Notes: generated by a model not told the origin, from the letters alone. Counted from the first letter of the stretch, positions 49,079-60,517 are shown. The stretch: 64,000 nucleotides of DNA from an uncultured Alphaproteobacteria bacterium (GCA_944390765.1 CALXQM010000021.1:44609-108608), one strand, 5' to 3'. Program-made: numbers and translations.

Positions 49079-49966
49079 GTGTTACATCATCGTATAATAG
49101 TAATTACAGGTCCTACAGCATCTGGAAAGACAGATTTTGCTTTAAAGTTGGTTGAAAATTTATGTCATTCAGGGCAACAAGCTGAAATTATCAATGCCGA
49201 TAGTATTCAAATATATAAAGATTTGACTATATTAACTGCAAAACCCTCTGAACAAGATATGAAAAGAGTAAAACATCATTTGTTCGGTATGTTCGATGCA
49301 GATATAAAATTTTCTGTCAATGATTGGAAAATATTAACGGAACAAACTATAGATAATCTACTTAAAAGTAATATCGTTCCTATTGTTTGTGGAGGTACTG
49401 GCTTTTATATAGATGCGCTTGTTAATGGTATTTCTACAATTCCCAATATTCCAGAGAGCCATAGAAAATATGTTTTTGAGATTTTTCAGAAATATGGAAG
49501 GAATTTATTTTTTGAAAAACTAAAAAAAATAGATCCAGAAATTTGCATTAAATTACATCCAAATAATACACAAAGGATTTTACGAGCATATGAAGTAGCA
49601 ACATTTACAGGTCAGCCTTTAACATACTGGTGGAAACAAAAAGAAAAATCAAAATACAATTTTGATATTAACATTATTTTGCTTCCTAAAATCAAATTAC
49701 ATCAGAGAATTATGTTTAGAATACAAAAAATGATAGAGATAGGAGCGGTTAGTGAGGTTTCTGAATTTTTACGAAAATATCCAAATTATAAGGGAGCTCT
49801 TTCTAAAGTTATAGGATTAACCGAAATTACATCTTTTTTAAATAAACAAATATCTCATGAAAAGATGATAGAATTAATGTACATAAAAACTAAGCAATAT
49901 GCTAAAAGACAAATAACTTGGTTTCGAAACAAAATGTCTTATGCTAATAAAGTTATATACGATTAA
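49079..49966 (+). CDS. miaA: tRNA dimethylallyltransferase MiaA
   Basis: This 295-residue enzyme adds a dimethylallyl group to A37 of tRNAs reading UNN codons. The Walker A GPTASGKTDFALKL, the NADSIQIYKDL segment, CGGTGFYIDALV and the C-terminal YAKRQITWFRN are all typical. The start appears to be a GTG four bases after the htrA-like gene. MiaB, which acts after it, is at 61.3 kb. Confidence 0.94.
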   Translation: MLHHRIIVITGPTASGKTDFALKLVENLCHSGQQAEIINADSIQIYKDLTILTAKPSEQDMKRVKHHLFGMFDADIKFSVNDWKILTEQTIDNLLKSNIVPIVCGGTGFYIDALVNGISTIPNIPESHRKYVFEIFQKYGRNLFFEKLKKIDPEICIKLHPNNTQRILRAYEVATFTGQPLTYWWKQKEKSKYNFDINIILLPKIKLHQRIMFRIQKMIEIGAVSEVSEFLRKYPNYKGALSKVIGLTEITSFLNKQISHEKMIELMYIKTKQYAKRQITWFRNKMSYANKVIYD

Positions 49967-50156
49967 AACAGGTAAATTTTATAAAATAAACTTAATTATA
50001 CAAAAATATTTGTAGTAATAGTATAACAATTTTAATTTTCTAAAAATGTTATTTGTATAATCTTATTATTAGATATCTTGTAAAAGTCAAATTTCCAACC
50101 TTCTATCATTTTATTTAGAAAAAGCAAATTCAGATGAGTATTATCTTGATACTGAT

Positions 50157-50441
50157 TTGATCAATACACTTAAAAATGAAGCTTTAACCGCATTAAAAAA
50201 TAAAGATATATCTTTAGCTCAAAAGAAATTTATAAAAGCATTTTTTGGAAATATATATGTAGAGAATTTGTATTATAAAATAGTAAATACAACTTTAAAT
50301 AAGATGGATATTAAATTTTTTTATGATGCTTCATATATGGGAGATAGGGCTGTTATTTTATACTTAATTGAAATATTTCCAGGGTCTTATTTTTGGAAAG
50401 AAATGAGAAAATTAATATATATTCCTAAAGGGCATTATTAG
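50157..50441 (+). CDS. Hypothetical protein, possibly a 5'-truncated remnant
   Basis: A 94-codon frame starts at a TTG with no good ribosome-binding site. The frame is open for about 30 more codons upstream without an ATG, and that part (NLLSFYLEKANSDEYYLDTD) looks coding, so the 5' end may be lost. The protein is rich in Lys, Ile and Tyr and may form helical repeats (ALTALKNKDISLAQKKFIKAF). I recognise no family. Confidence 0.4.
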   Translation: MINTLKNEALTALKNKDISLAQKKFIKAFFGNIYVENLYYKIVNTTLNKMDIKFFYDASYMGDRAVILYLIEIFPGSYFWKEMRKLIYIPKGHY

Positions 50442-50630
50442 TTATGGTTAAGTTAATTAAATTTACTAATGTTAATTTCTAGGTATGTATCCTGGGTATT
50501 TACTCTAATTGCATGAACTGCATAATGATGAAAGAATTACTCCCTTGGGTTCAGGAAGTGATTTTTCAGATAAGGGATAATGCTATTATTCTCTTTATAT
50601 TTAATATTATTTTTTAGATAAATTTTAATA

Positions 50631-51317
50631 TTAGGAGTCAGATGGAGGAATGGAGTCAGATATGAGACCGCTAGGGGGTGTTATAATAGCGAATCTATCA
50701 CCAAATGTTTTAGCATTATTTTTCTTTTTCCCTGGAATAGTCAATAAATAAAAATTTTTATTAAATCCTCGACCATTATCGGAATACCAAGCGACCGTTT
50801 CAATTAATAATTGGAGTTCTCCAGGTTGAATAACAAAATTTGCAAGAGTACCTTTTAAATTAGTTGTACTTTTATCTATACTAGAATATATAAGATTATC
50901 ATTTACATTTGGTATTACCTTTTGGCTAACTAAATCATTATCAACATGTACATTCCATTTTATTTCAAATGAATTTGAGCCTGTTCCTTTAATACACATT
51001 ATATATGTAGATAAATGAAACGGATATTTTTCTGTATCTTTAAGATTTGTTAAAGCAATTCCTGCTGCTTTTGAAATATTTACTAAATCGTCAATAGTTA
51101 AAGGAGACACATGACGTCCTTTTATGTTTAAAATCATTTGAGCAGTAAGTTCTGACATTTTTTGTAATTTATTTGATGTTCTATAAGCTAATGGTCCATC
51201 TGTTATGAAAAATAAAATAATAATCAAAACAGGCAATGAAAATGCAAATTCTATTAAAATAGCTCCTTTTTTATAATTTAAAAGATATTTCAAACGATTT
51301 TTTAAAACTAATAACAT
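50631..51317 (-). CDS. TadE/TadG-like pilus assembly protein
   Basis: This protein of about 228 residues carries the Tad pseudopilin signature near its start: KKGAILIEFAFSLPVLIIILFF, with the Glu five residues into the hydrophobic segment as in TadE. The remaining 180 residues are periplasmic. I use the ATG at 51317; the frame also extends to a TTG at 51362. No other tad gene is adjacent, but a 59-codon Flp-like pilin gene lies at 60.3 kb. Confidence 0.75.
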   Translation of the reverse strand: MLLVLKNRLKYLLNYKKGAILIEFAFSLPVLIIILFFITDGPLAYRTSNKLQKMSELTAQMILNIKGRHVSPLTIDDLVNISKAAGIALTNLKDTEKYPFHLSTYIMCIKGTGSNSFEIKWNVHVDNDLVSQKVIPNVNDNLIYSSIDKSTTNLKGTLANFVIQPGELQLLIETVAWYSDNGRGFNKNFYLLTIPGKKKNNAKTFGDRFAIITPPSGLISDSIPPSDS

Positions 51318-51383
51318 GTAATTAATATATTCAATAAAGTTTAAAAATATTTTAAAATACAAACCGTAGCTTTATAAAAAATT

Positions 51384-52295
51384 ATGATTTCAACATTAAT
51401 ACGAACACTGAAACAACGTTGGATAGATGAATTAAAATTTAATAATAATTATTCTAAGCATACAGTTATTTGTTATCAAAGAGATCTGGACAATTTTTTT
51501 TCATTTCTTATGCAATATAAAAATAATGAAATAAATATTGAAATATTAAAAGATTTAAAAGTAATAGATTTTCGTGCATGGCTTTCTCAAAGGGTAAATA
51601 ATAAATTTTCTGCTAGATCAAATGTAAGAGCGCTATCTTCTATAAAATCATTCTTTCGTTATCTTGCCAAATCAAAAATAATGGAATTACAGTCAATAAA
51701 TAATATTCATAGACCTAAGTTAGACAAATTATTACCTAAACCTATTCCTGAAAATGATATTTTAGCATTTTTAAATGAATCTTTTTATTTCGAAAATGAT
51801 CCTGATTGGATAACTGATAGGGACAAAGCCCTCTATACTTTATTATATTCAACAGGTTTGAGAATTAGTGAAGCTTTAAGTATAAAAACTAGAGATATAG
51901 GAACAGAAATTAAAGTTTTAGGTAAAGGTAAGAAAGATAGGATAGTTATTTTATTCCCTATAACCATACAAAGAATAAATACTTATATAAATTCATGTCC
52001 TTATGATTTAACAGAAAATTATTTGTTTGTGGGAGTTCGTGGAAAGCCTTTAAGGGCATCTAGTGTAGATATTCGTTTGGAAAAATTAAGAATTAGGTAT
52101 AACTTACCTGAACATACAAGTGCTCACGCCTTTAGACATAGTTTTGCTTCTCATCTTATTCAGGAAGGAGCAGATTTACGTTCTGTTCAAGAATTATTAG
52201 GGCATGAATCATTATCTAGTACACAAATATATACAGACGTTGATGATTATAATCTTTTAAAAATTTATGAAAAAACTCATCCTTTAGAAAACTAA
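51384..52295 (+). CDS. xerC: Tyrosine recombinase XerC
   Basis: This 303-residue site-specific recombinase resolves chromosome dimers with XerD. The SAM-like N-terminal domain (SKHTVICYQRDLDNFFSFL) precedes the catalytic domain: Arg in STGLRISEAL, Lys in GKGKKDR, HAFRHSF, GHESLSS and the Tyr in TQIYTDV. XerC is chosen over XerD because the other family member in the window matches XerD better. Confidence 0.92.
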   Translation: MISTLIRTLKQRWIDELKFNNNYSKHTVICYQRDLDNFFSFLMQYKNNEINIEILKDLKVIDFRAWLSQRVNNKFSARSNVRALSSIKSFFRYLAKSKIMELQSINNIHRPKLDKLLPKPIPENDILAFLNESFYFENDPDWITDRDKALYTLLYSTGLRISEALSIKTRDIGTEIKVLGKGKKDRIVILFPITIQRINTYINSCPYDLTENYLFVGVRGKPLRASSVDIRLEKLRIRYNLPEHTSAHAFRHSFASHLIQEGADLRSVQELLGHESLSSTQIYTDVDDYNLLKIYEKTHPLEN

Positions 52296-54179
52296 ATCCT
52301 CTTTTAAATTTACTTGCATAACGATAATATCATTACAAATTTCTGGCATTTTCACTAATTTTAAGAAATTAGGATAATTACCATTTTGAATCATATTACA
52401 TAAAGTATTTTCCTTATACTTTCCATACTTGTGAATTATAATGTAATTAGTTTTTGTTTGTAACAGAATTTCCTTTATCCGTTTTTCATCATAATATTTA
52501 TTTAAACATTCATGGCAACTAATAATTCCTTCAGTGGATCTATGATATGGTACTGCGAGAACGCGATGTTTTGTATAATATAAAATTTTAGTTCCTAAAT
52601 TACAGTTTTCCATTATTACAGCAGGTTTATCACTTAATTTATCAATAGCTAATGATATTTCTTTATACATTTTATTAGATAATTTATTGATATCATCTTT
52701 ATTGTTGCATGGACATAGAATGGCTACAGGATATACAAATATTATAGTAAAAAATATACATATAAGTGTACGAAATAGTTTATAAATATGCTTTGTTAAT
52801 TGATTTTCCATACATACATTTACTATTATAGGCAGTCCAAATAAAGCTGAATATGGCCACATACGATATGCAAAGCATGCCAGAAATAAATAAATGGTAC
52901 TTAATCCTAATAACAACCACCAGACAATATTAATTTTAGTAACTTTTTTCTTTATTAAGTCCGAAAATTTGGTAATCATCGCTATGGTCGTTATAATGGT
53001 ATAAGCAATAAAGATATATTTCCCACTTCTTATTAAAGGGCTTTGCATTTCAGATACATGATTTAACCAAATATGCTTTACATAATTCGAAATATTGCCT
53101 TCCATTCCTTTTAAAAATAATGGATACATAGAAAGGAAAATTACTCCAATCGTTACTGCCCATAAAATTGCATCACTGATACGACTTTTTCTTCCAACTA
53201 ATTGCATGTTTATTACAAAGAAAGTAGCTATACACAAAAATAATGCTATATGTACAACTGAAATTTTATCATATTCTACAGGTTTAATGGAATAGAATAT
53301 AAACATCATTAATAATAAACATACGAAATGCCAGTATTGCAAAATTCTATCTTGAAAGCAGTATTTTTTTAGTAAAGCATACGGAGCTAAAAGTAATAAA
53401 ATACATATTGTCATAATATGAGAAGAGAAGTTATTTGTATTAGATATAAATATTATAAAACTGATAAAACATGATGTGAGTATATTTTGAAAATATAAGT
53501 TTCTTAAATTTTCTGTATCATTAAAATAAGCTATAAATAAAATCATTTGAGAAGCGATTATTACAATTAAAGTTTCAGGTGATATCCATACACATAATAC
53601 AGCTACGATGGATGTTTTTATATGATTGATAACTGTATTTTCGATATTTACAATATTTCTTATTATACTTCCTAAATATATTAATAAAAATAACATGATA
53701 AATGCATGATGATCTGGTCTACCAAAAGAAAGATAACCAAATGAGAATAATGTACAACAAAAAATAGCAGATGTAAGAAATGCAGATAATCTTTTTTGAA
53801 ATCTCAGAGAGATTCTAAATATTAGTAAAGCCGATATTAATTTTATAATAGGAGTAATGTAAAAACATACTTGTTCGATAGATTTATTTAGAGAATTATT
53901 AAATAGACTTAACAAATATGATGGAATTATTAAAAAGAAATCGTAAAATCGAGTCCAATGTAAATCCACGCCATAAGGATAATTACCCCTATTAATTATA
54001 GAATTATTTAAATCATGATGAATAAAGAATTCTTTCAAACGAATCATTCTCATATAATCGTCATTGTCTAAAAAAGATATTTTGAAGCCAAAATTTTGAA
54101 TATATTGAATTATAGAAACACAAATACAGAGTATGCTTAATATAAATATTTCTGTCTTATTTGATTTAATCCAATTCAT
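52284..54179 (-). CDS. GT-C family integral membrane glycosyltransferase
   Basis: This 631-residue protein has about 12 membrane helices and a C-terminal periplasmic region. An acidic DNDDYMRMIRLKEFF motif in the first loop, with NYPYGVDLHWTRFYDF and GRPDHHAFI, recalls the STT3/PMT-type GT-C fold, which transfers sugars from polyprenyl-phosphate carriers. The acceptor (lipid A, protein or exopolysaccharide) is unknown. It ends within xerC's 3' end (overlapping by 12 bases, convergent). Confidence 0.7.
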   Translation of the reverse strand: MNWIKSNKTEIFILSILCICVSIIQYIQNFGFKISFLDNDDYMRMIRLKEFFIHHDLNNSIINRGNYPYGVDLHWTRFYDFFLIIPSYLLSLFNNSLNKSIEQVCFYITPIIKLISALLIFRISLRFQKRLSAFLTSAIFCCTLFSFGYLSFGRPDHHAFIMLFLLIYLGSIIRNIVNIENTVINHIKTSIVAVLCVWISPETLIVIIASQMILFIAYFNDTENLRNLYFQNILTSCFISFIIFISNTNNFSSHIMTICILLLLAPYALLKKYCFQDRILQYWHFVCLLLMMFIFYSIKPVEYDKISVVHIALFLCIATFFVINMQLVGRKSRISDAILWAVTIGVIFLSMYPLFLKGMEGNISNYVKHIWLNHVSEMQSPLIRSGKYIFIAYTIITTIAMITKFSDLIKKKVTKINIVWWLLLGLSTIYLFLACFAYRMWPYSALFGLPIIVNVCMENQLTKHIYKLFRTLICIFFTIIFVYPVAILCPCNNKDDINKLSNKMYKEISLAIDKLSDKPAVIMENCNLGTKILYYTKHRVLAVPYHRSTEGIISCHECLNKYYDEKRIKEILLQTKTNYIIIHKYGKYKENTLCNMIQNGNYPNFLKLVKMPEICNDIIVMQVNLKEDLVF

Positions 54180-54317
54180 AATTATTCCTAGTTATTTTTA
54201 TAGAAAATATATAAAAAGTATAAACAAATGATTAATAAGTAATATCAATAATAAAAATATATTGTTTTTTATTTAAATAATATGTATATAATAAAAATAG
54301 CCGAAATATAGAGGGAA

Positions 54318-55064
54318 ATGATGAAATTAATTTATGCTACGTGTTTAAGCATGATAGTTCTTAACGTTGTTTCTGAAGATGATACTTATCAACCTAAAGT
54401 TTATGCTGATATTACTAAACAAGCTCAAGAACAGGCTGTAAAATATGATGGAATAAAATTATTATTTGGTCTTGGATATAGTTTTACAGATTTTAACGCA
54501 TCATTGACTGGTAGAAATAATAATACCAAAAATAGTATGAATCACTTTATGTTCACTATTGGCTGTGATTATTCAAAAGCTCTAAAACACAATATCATTT
54601 TGGGAGCAAGTTTATTAATGGATATATGGAAAAAACAGAAAAAATCTAATTATTGGAGTGGCCTTAATGCCGATTACGATAGTGTTCGTGGACATCTTTA
54701 TGGAGGAAATAAAGATGGAGACATACAGAATTCATCATTAATTCCCGAGATAGCGCTTAAAGCGGGATATATATTTAAATCATTAAAATCTTATGCCGGT
54801 GTTAAATTAGGAGTTGTAAGGTTGGAAGGAACCTATCGTTATAGAGTAAATAATTATGAGATGCATTCTACAAAATACAATGGATTCGCTCCTTTTTTTG
54901 GTCTTGTAGCGTTTAGAAATATTAACAATAAATTTGGCGTTATGATAGAAATAAATAAGTCATTAAATAAGAAATCCAAACGTAGTTTTGATTTTGTAGA
55001 ACAACAAACAAAAATGGATTATACTACCGTAAGAGTGCTTGGTACAATACAAATGAAAAATTAG
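54318..55064 (+). CDS. Predicted outer-membrane beta-barrel protein
   Basis: This 248-residue protein has a short signal peptide (MMKLIYATCLSMIVLNVVS) and then alternating hydrophobic/polar strands with many Gly, Tyr and Asn, as in the small porin/surface-antigen barrels of intracellular alphaproteobacteria. It ends in Asn-Lys rather than an aromatic residue, so the barrel call is tentative. A GGGAAATG box lies just before the ATGATG start. It is monocistronic. Confidence 0.6.
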   Translation: MMKLIYATCLSMIVLNVVSEDDTYQPKVYADITKQAQEQAVKYDGIKLLFGLGYSFTDFNASLTGRNNNTKNSMNHFMFTIGCDYSKALKHNIILGASLLMDIWKKQKKSNYWSGLNADYDSVRGHLYGGNKDGDIQNSSLIPEIALKAGYIFKSLKSYAGVKLGVVRLEGTYRYRVNNYEMHSTKYNGFAPFFGLVAFRNINNKFGVMIEINKSLNKKSKRSFDFVEQQTKMDYTTVRVLGTIQMKN

Positions 55065-55784
55065 TTTGTAGTGTTTAGACACTAAATGTATAAATTTGAT
55101 ATTTTAAATATAACAATTTGTTTATTAAACCTTTAAATAAAGGGTAGCATTCAGCAAAATACAGCTTTTTATATTACAATTGAAAAAAATCGCTATAAAA
55201 ATACCTTTGCGGTTGTTTCTAATAATTCCAATAACTTTTCTTTGTTCGTATATTCCTATACCACTTATCATTCTAACTATATATTGCAACGGCGAAAAGC
55301 GTAAAAAGCAGGATTAAATTGTTCTATATTCTGGTTTTAATTTATATGAGAATCAATTATTCTGCTAGCTTTGCTATCTATTTGCCATGTTAAGCTACTC
55401 CTTACAATGATGCTGGATGTATGGATTACCAAGCAATAGTCTAAAAAGACAAGCATATATTGTGTAAATGTAGTGTTATACTGAATATTTTCTACACGTC
55501 TTGCGTAATTTTGAGCAAAAACACTCTCCTCATGTCATTCTGAGCGATTATTCTTCCCCACCTTACGTCATTCTGAGCGAGAGCAACGAGCGTGAGAATC
55601 CATTCTTTATCATGGGATACTATTTGTATTGTGTTATAGATTACCACGTCGCTCCGCTCCTCGTAATGACGATGGAGAGAAAGCTCCTCTTGATAACGAA
55701 AAGTGGAAGAGGCGAAGTCTACCTGGCTTCATGCAATGACGTTAGAAGAAGGAGATCTCATTACCAGGCTGAAGAAAATATTAA
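55065..55784. repeat. Gap with intergenic palindromic repeat, copy 4
   Basis: This gap of about 720 bases has no credible gene. The 3' half holds the clearest copy of the repeat family: CGTCATT at 55566, unit A to about 55602, a linker including TTCTTTATCATGGG, then unit B and AATGACG ending at 55671, a 106-bp element with seven-base terminal inverted repeats. A 95-codon plus-strand frame at 55501-55788 is made of repeat sequence and is not a gene. Confidence 0.7.
55566..55671 (+). repeat. Best-preserved 106-bp MITE-like repeat unit
   Basis: Bounded by CGTCATT at the left and AATGACG at the right (perfect 7-bp terminal inverted repeats). Inside are a CTGAGCGAGAGCAACGAGCG segment and a CCACGTCGCTCCGCTCCTCG segment, each partly self-complementary. 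Related units are found at 6.2-6.5, 21.15-21.4 and 45.25-45.4 kb. Confidence 0.65.
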
Positions 55785-57092
55785 CTAATTTTCATTTTCC
55801 AAAATACTTTCATCATTTGGGGTTATTTGTGGAGTAATTTTTATTTTTACGATTTGATTTCGTTGTCGACGTAGAATTTCCATTTTCAATCCTGACAATA
55901 CATATATTTGTCCGATATCTGGAATTTTTCTAATTTCATACATAATAAATCCGGCAATAGTTGATGCTGTTTTTTCTGGAATATCCCAATTAAATTGCCT
56001 GTTTAAGTCACGAATGGGTGCAGTACCATTAACAATAACACTACCATCACTTTGAATTTTTATATCATCTTCAGTGTCATTATTATCATATTCGTCTACA
56101 ATTTCCCCAACTATTTCTTCTAAAATATCTTCTAAAGTAATACATCCTAATAAATCACCATATTCATCTACAACTAAAGCAAAATGTTCCCTTTTTTTCC
56201 TGAAGTTTTGTAATTGATCTAATAATGATGTAGTTTCTGGAATATACCATGGTGCTGAAATTAAATTTGATACTTTTATTTTGCTGGTATCTCCATTAGC
56301 TAACTGTAATGCTCTAAAAAATGTTTTTACTTTTAAAATCCCAATAATGTTTTCGGGATTGTCTTTCCATAGTGGAATTCTAGAAAAAGGACAATTACTA
56401 ATTTCTTTGGCAATTTGAGATGGAGATAATGATATATCAATTGTTCTTAGGTGCTTTCTGTAAACCATAGCTCTATTTACAAAAACATCTTCTAAATCAA
56501 GAATATTTTTTAACATACTCTTTTTTTGTTCTTCATCTTCTTCATCTCCTTCTGATGAATGCATTTCGATAGCGCCTCGTAGTTCTTCATCAGACTGATC
56601 TTCTGTTTTTTGATTATCAATATCTATTCCGATTAGCTTTAATGACAGTTTTGCGCATCCTTCTAAAACCAACGTAATTTTTCTCATAAATTGTAGTATT
56701 TTTGATATGGACGGAGAAACAAATAACGCAAATGGAATAATAAATCTTATCGCTATCATTTTAGGGCAAATTTCTGCGTAAACAATAATCATAATAGCGA
56801 CTACTGAAGTGCAAATAGTTCCCATTGTTGGAGATAAATATTTAAATGAATACCAAGTACTGAATGTAGGAATAAGAAAAGACACTAATTGATTAAGTAC
56901 TAGAATAGTTTCTACGGATAGAGACATATCCTCTTGTAATGCTATTACTTTTTTTGCTCTTTCATCACCTTTCTTGGCTAGATGGTATAAATACGCCTTA
57001 GATGCTCCTGTAATTGCTGTTTCAGAGCCTGATAAAAATGCGGCAATAAATAGTAATATTACTATACCAATAATGAATAGTAGATGAATCAT
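55785..57092 (-). CDS. CNNM/CorC-type transporter (DUF21-CBS-CorC_HlyC)
   Basis: This 435-residue membrane protein has a DUF21 domain with about four hydrophobic segments (residues 1-150, starting LLFIIGIVILLFIAAFLSGSETA), a pair of CBS domains (about 200-330, with GDLLGCITLEDILEEIVGEI), and a C-terminal CorC_HlyC domain (about 345-420). Such proteins bind Mg2+/ATP and are thought to move divalent cations. It is a paralogue of the soluble protein at 63.1 kb. Confidence 0.9.
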   Translation of the reverse strand: MIHLLFIIGIVILLFIAAFLSGSETAITGASKAYLYHLAKKGDERAKKVIALQEDMSLSVETILVLNQLVSFLIPTFSTWYSFKYLSPTMGTICTSVVAIMIIVYAEICPKMIAIRFIIPFALFVSPSISKILQFMRKITLVLEGCAKLSLKLIGIDIDNQKTEDQSDEELRGAIEMHSSEGDEEDEEQKKSMLKNILDLEDVFVNRAMVYRKHLRTIDISLSPSQIAKEISNCPFSRIPLWKDNPENIIGILKVKTFFRALQLANGDTSKIKVSNLISAPWYIPETTSLLDQLQNFRKKREHFALVVDEYGDLLGCITLEDILEEIVGEIVDEYDNNDTEDDIKIQSDGSVIVNGTAPIRDLNRQFNWDIPEKTASTIAGFIMYEIRKIPDIGQIYVLSGLKMEILRRQRNQIVKIKITPQITPNDESILENEN

Positions 57093-57219
57093 GAAAAATC
57101 CTGCTTGTTAAAGATAAAAATTAGAAAAGTACAAAGAAAACCACATAATCGATATTTTGGCATGCAGTACTTTTATGCTACCCATTTATAATATATATAT
57201 TATATTGTGATTTGTTAAT

Positions 57220-57357
57220 ATGGTAAAGGGTATGAAATCTTTTTTTATATTTTTTGGGATAATTGGCGTTGTTCTTATTATAGTTTTGGGAGTAGCGTTA
57301 TCCGTTGGGATACCTTCTAATTCCCGTGAAGTAATTAAAGAAATTCATATAAAATAA
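57220..57357 (+). CDS. 45-residue single-helix membrane peptide upstream of xerD
   Basis: A short frame (MVKGMKSFFIFFGIIGV then a hydrophobic run to about residue 30, then IPSNSREVIKEIHIK) ends three bases before the xerD start. It could start at 57220 or at a second ATG at 57232. It has one predicted membrane helix and a charged tail. I do not recognise it. The tight spacing to xerD supports translation. Confidence 0.5.
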   Translation: MVKGMKSFFIFFGIIGVVLIIVLGVALSVGIPSNSREVIKEIHIK

Positions 57358-57360
57358 AAA

Positions 57361-58239
57361 ATGCATAGATACTTAGAACTTTTTTCTGAAAGTTTGAAAA
57401 GTGAAAGGAATGCATCAAATAATACTATACAATCTTATATATTCGACCTAGAGGATTTTGTTAAGTCTGTATCTTTTGACCATAATATTACTTCCGATGA
57501 AATAGAGAATTATATAAGAGATTTGTTTCAAAAAGGATTTAAAACTTCTTCAATAAAAAGAAAAATGTCAGCATTGAAACAATTTTTTAAATTTTTATAC
57601 TCGGAAGAAATTATATCTGAAAATCCAATGACATTTATCAGTCAACCGAAAAAAGTCAGAAGTTTACCCAAAATAATTACTGAAGAAGAAATAGAATTAC
57701 TTCGTGAATCTACGAAATACTTATCAACCTATGAAGAACAAATCCGTATGGATTTAATATTGTATTTGTTATATGGTAGCGGACTTAGAGTCAGTGAACT
57801 AATTTCATTAAAACATAATTCATTTGTCGAAAGTAAATTTATTCGTTTAATAGGTAAAGGTAGAAAAGAAAGAATTGTTCCAATAGCCTCTAAGGTTATA
57901 GAGTTATTATCTGTTTGGCGTGAAATATGTAAAGATTCGATTTGGTTGTTCCCTTCAAGTAATCCACAAAAACATATTACACGACAGCGTATATTCCAGT
58001 TGATTAAACAAGTCACGAATTTATCAGGAATTGATAGAAATAAGATATCCCCACATGTTCTTAGACACGCTTTTGCTACACATATATTGGATCATGGAGC
58101 AGATTTATTAAGTGTAAAAAAGATGTTGGGACATCAAGATATTTCAACTACAGAAATTTATACCCACGTAAGCCGTAGCAAGTTAAAAGAAGTCGTAAAC
58201 AAATTTCATCCTTTACAGCAAAGGAAAAAATATAAATAG
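57361..58239 (+). CDS. xerD: Tyrosine recombinase XerD
   Basis: This 292-residue site-specific recombinase partners XerC at the dif site. The catalytic residues are in RVSELISL, GKGRKER, SPHVLRHAFATHILDHG, MLGHQDISTTEIYTHV. The N-terminal domain is typical of the family. The two recombinases lie 5 kb apart. Confidence 0.93.
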   Translation: MHRYLELFSESLKSERNASNNTIQSYIFDLEDFVKSVSFDHNITSDEIENYIRDLFQKGFKTSSIKRKMSALKQFFKFLYSEEIISENPMTFISQPKKVRSLPKIITEEEIELLRESTKYLSTYEEQIRMDLILYLLYGSGLRVSELISLKHNSFVESKFIRLIGKGRKERIVPIASKVIELLSVWREICKDSIWLFPSSNPQKHITRQRIFQLIKQVTNLSGIDRNKISPHVLRHAFATHILDHGADLLSVKKMLGHQDISTTEIYTHVSRSKLKEVVNKFHPLQQRKKYK

Positions 58240-58247
58240 AATAATTA

Positions 58248-58276
58248 TTGATTTTTTATAATCAAACGCATAATAT
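58248..58276 (+). promoter_or_regulatory. Putative sigma-70 promoter of groES-groEL
   Basis: TTGATT (58248-58253), 17 bases, TAATAT (58271-58276). The predicted start would fall inside the terminator hairpin of the upstream transcript. No CIRCE element is seen. Confidence 0.5.
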
Positions 58277-58307
58277 AAAGCTGTCCTTAATAGGGCTTTA
58301 TTTTTTT
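58277..58307 (+). terminator. Terminator hairpin after xerD
   Basis: AAAGC pairs with GCTTT around an inner CCT...AGG pairing, followed by seven T (58301-58307). It lies 38 bases after the xerD stop and only 20 bases before the groES start, overlapping the presumed start of the groES transcript. Confidence 0.7.
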
Positions 58308-58325
58308 GATAAGTTGGAGTTGAAA

Positions 58326-60276
<1,951 letters not shown>

Positions 60277-60298
60277 TCATCTTATTAAATCCTACAAG

Positions 60299-60327
60299 AA
60301 GAGAGAAGTAAATCTTCTCTCTTTTTT
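60299..60327 (+). terminator. Rho-independent terminator after groEL
   Basis: AAGAGAGAAG pairs perfectly with CTTCTCTCTT around TAAAT, followed by T residues. It begins 23 bases after the groEL stop codon. Because the neighbouring pilin-like gene is on the opposite strand, it also marks the convergent boundary. Confidence 0.88.
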
Positions 60328-60337
60328 GTATCACGTT

Positions 60338-60517
60338 TTATTTATTATTATTTATATCTAAATTACTTGAAATATTTAAATAAATAGTTTTATATCCTTG
60401 CCCTAATTTTTTATAGGAGCCTATTAAAGCAATAGAGAGCAGGGATATTATAAGGACATATTCTATGAGAGTTGCACCCTTTGAAGGTTTATTTATATAT
60501 TTATGCTTTACTTTCAT
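60338..60517 (-). CDS. Small Flp-type pilin-like protein
   Basis: A 59-codon frame in the gap between groEL and the transaldolase, read from the reverse strand: MKVKHKYINKPSKGATLIEY, then a VLIISLLSIALIGSYKKLGQ hydrophobic segment and a TIYLNISSNLD tail. This is the Flp/Fap pilin pattern (G-A-T-x-I-E-Y followed by a membrane helix); cleavage is expected after Gly14. An AGGA box precedes the ATG at 60517. It pairs naturally with the TadE-like gene at 50.6 kb. Confidence 0.75.
   Translation of the reverse strand: MKVKHKYINKPSKGATLIEYVLIISLLSIALIGSYKKLGQGYKTIYLNISSNLDINNNK

Noticed and set aside
55501..55788. 95-codon plus-strand frame
   Set aside because: It is composed of the dispersed repeat and overlaps the end of the CorC-type gene.
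58277..58307. Hairpin before groES considered as a CIRCE element or RNA thermometer
   Set aside because: The sequence lacks the TTAGCACTC/GAGTGCTAA arms and is better explained as the xerD terminator.
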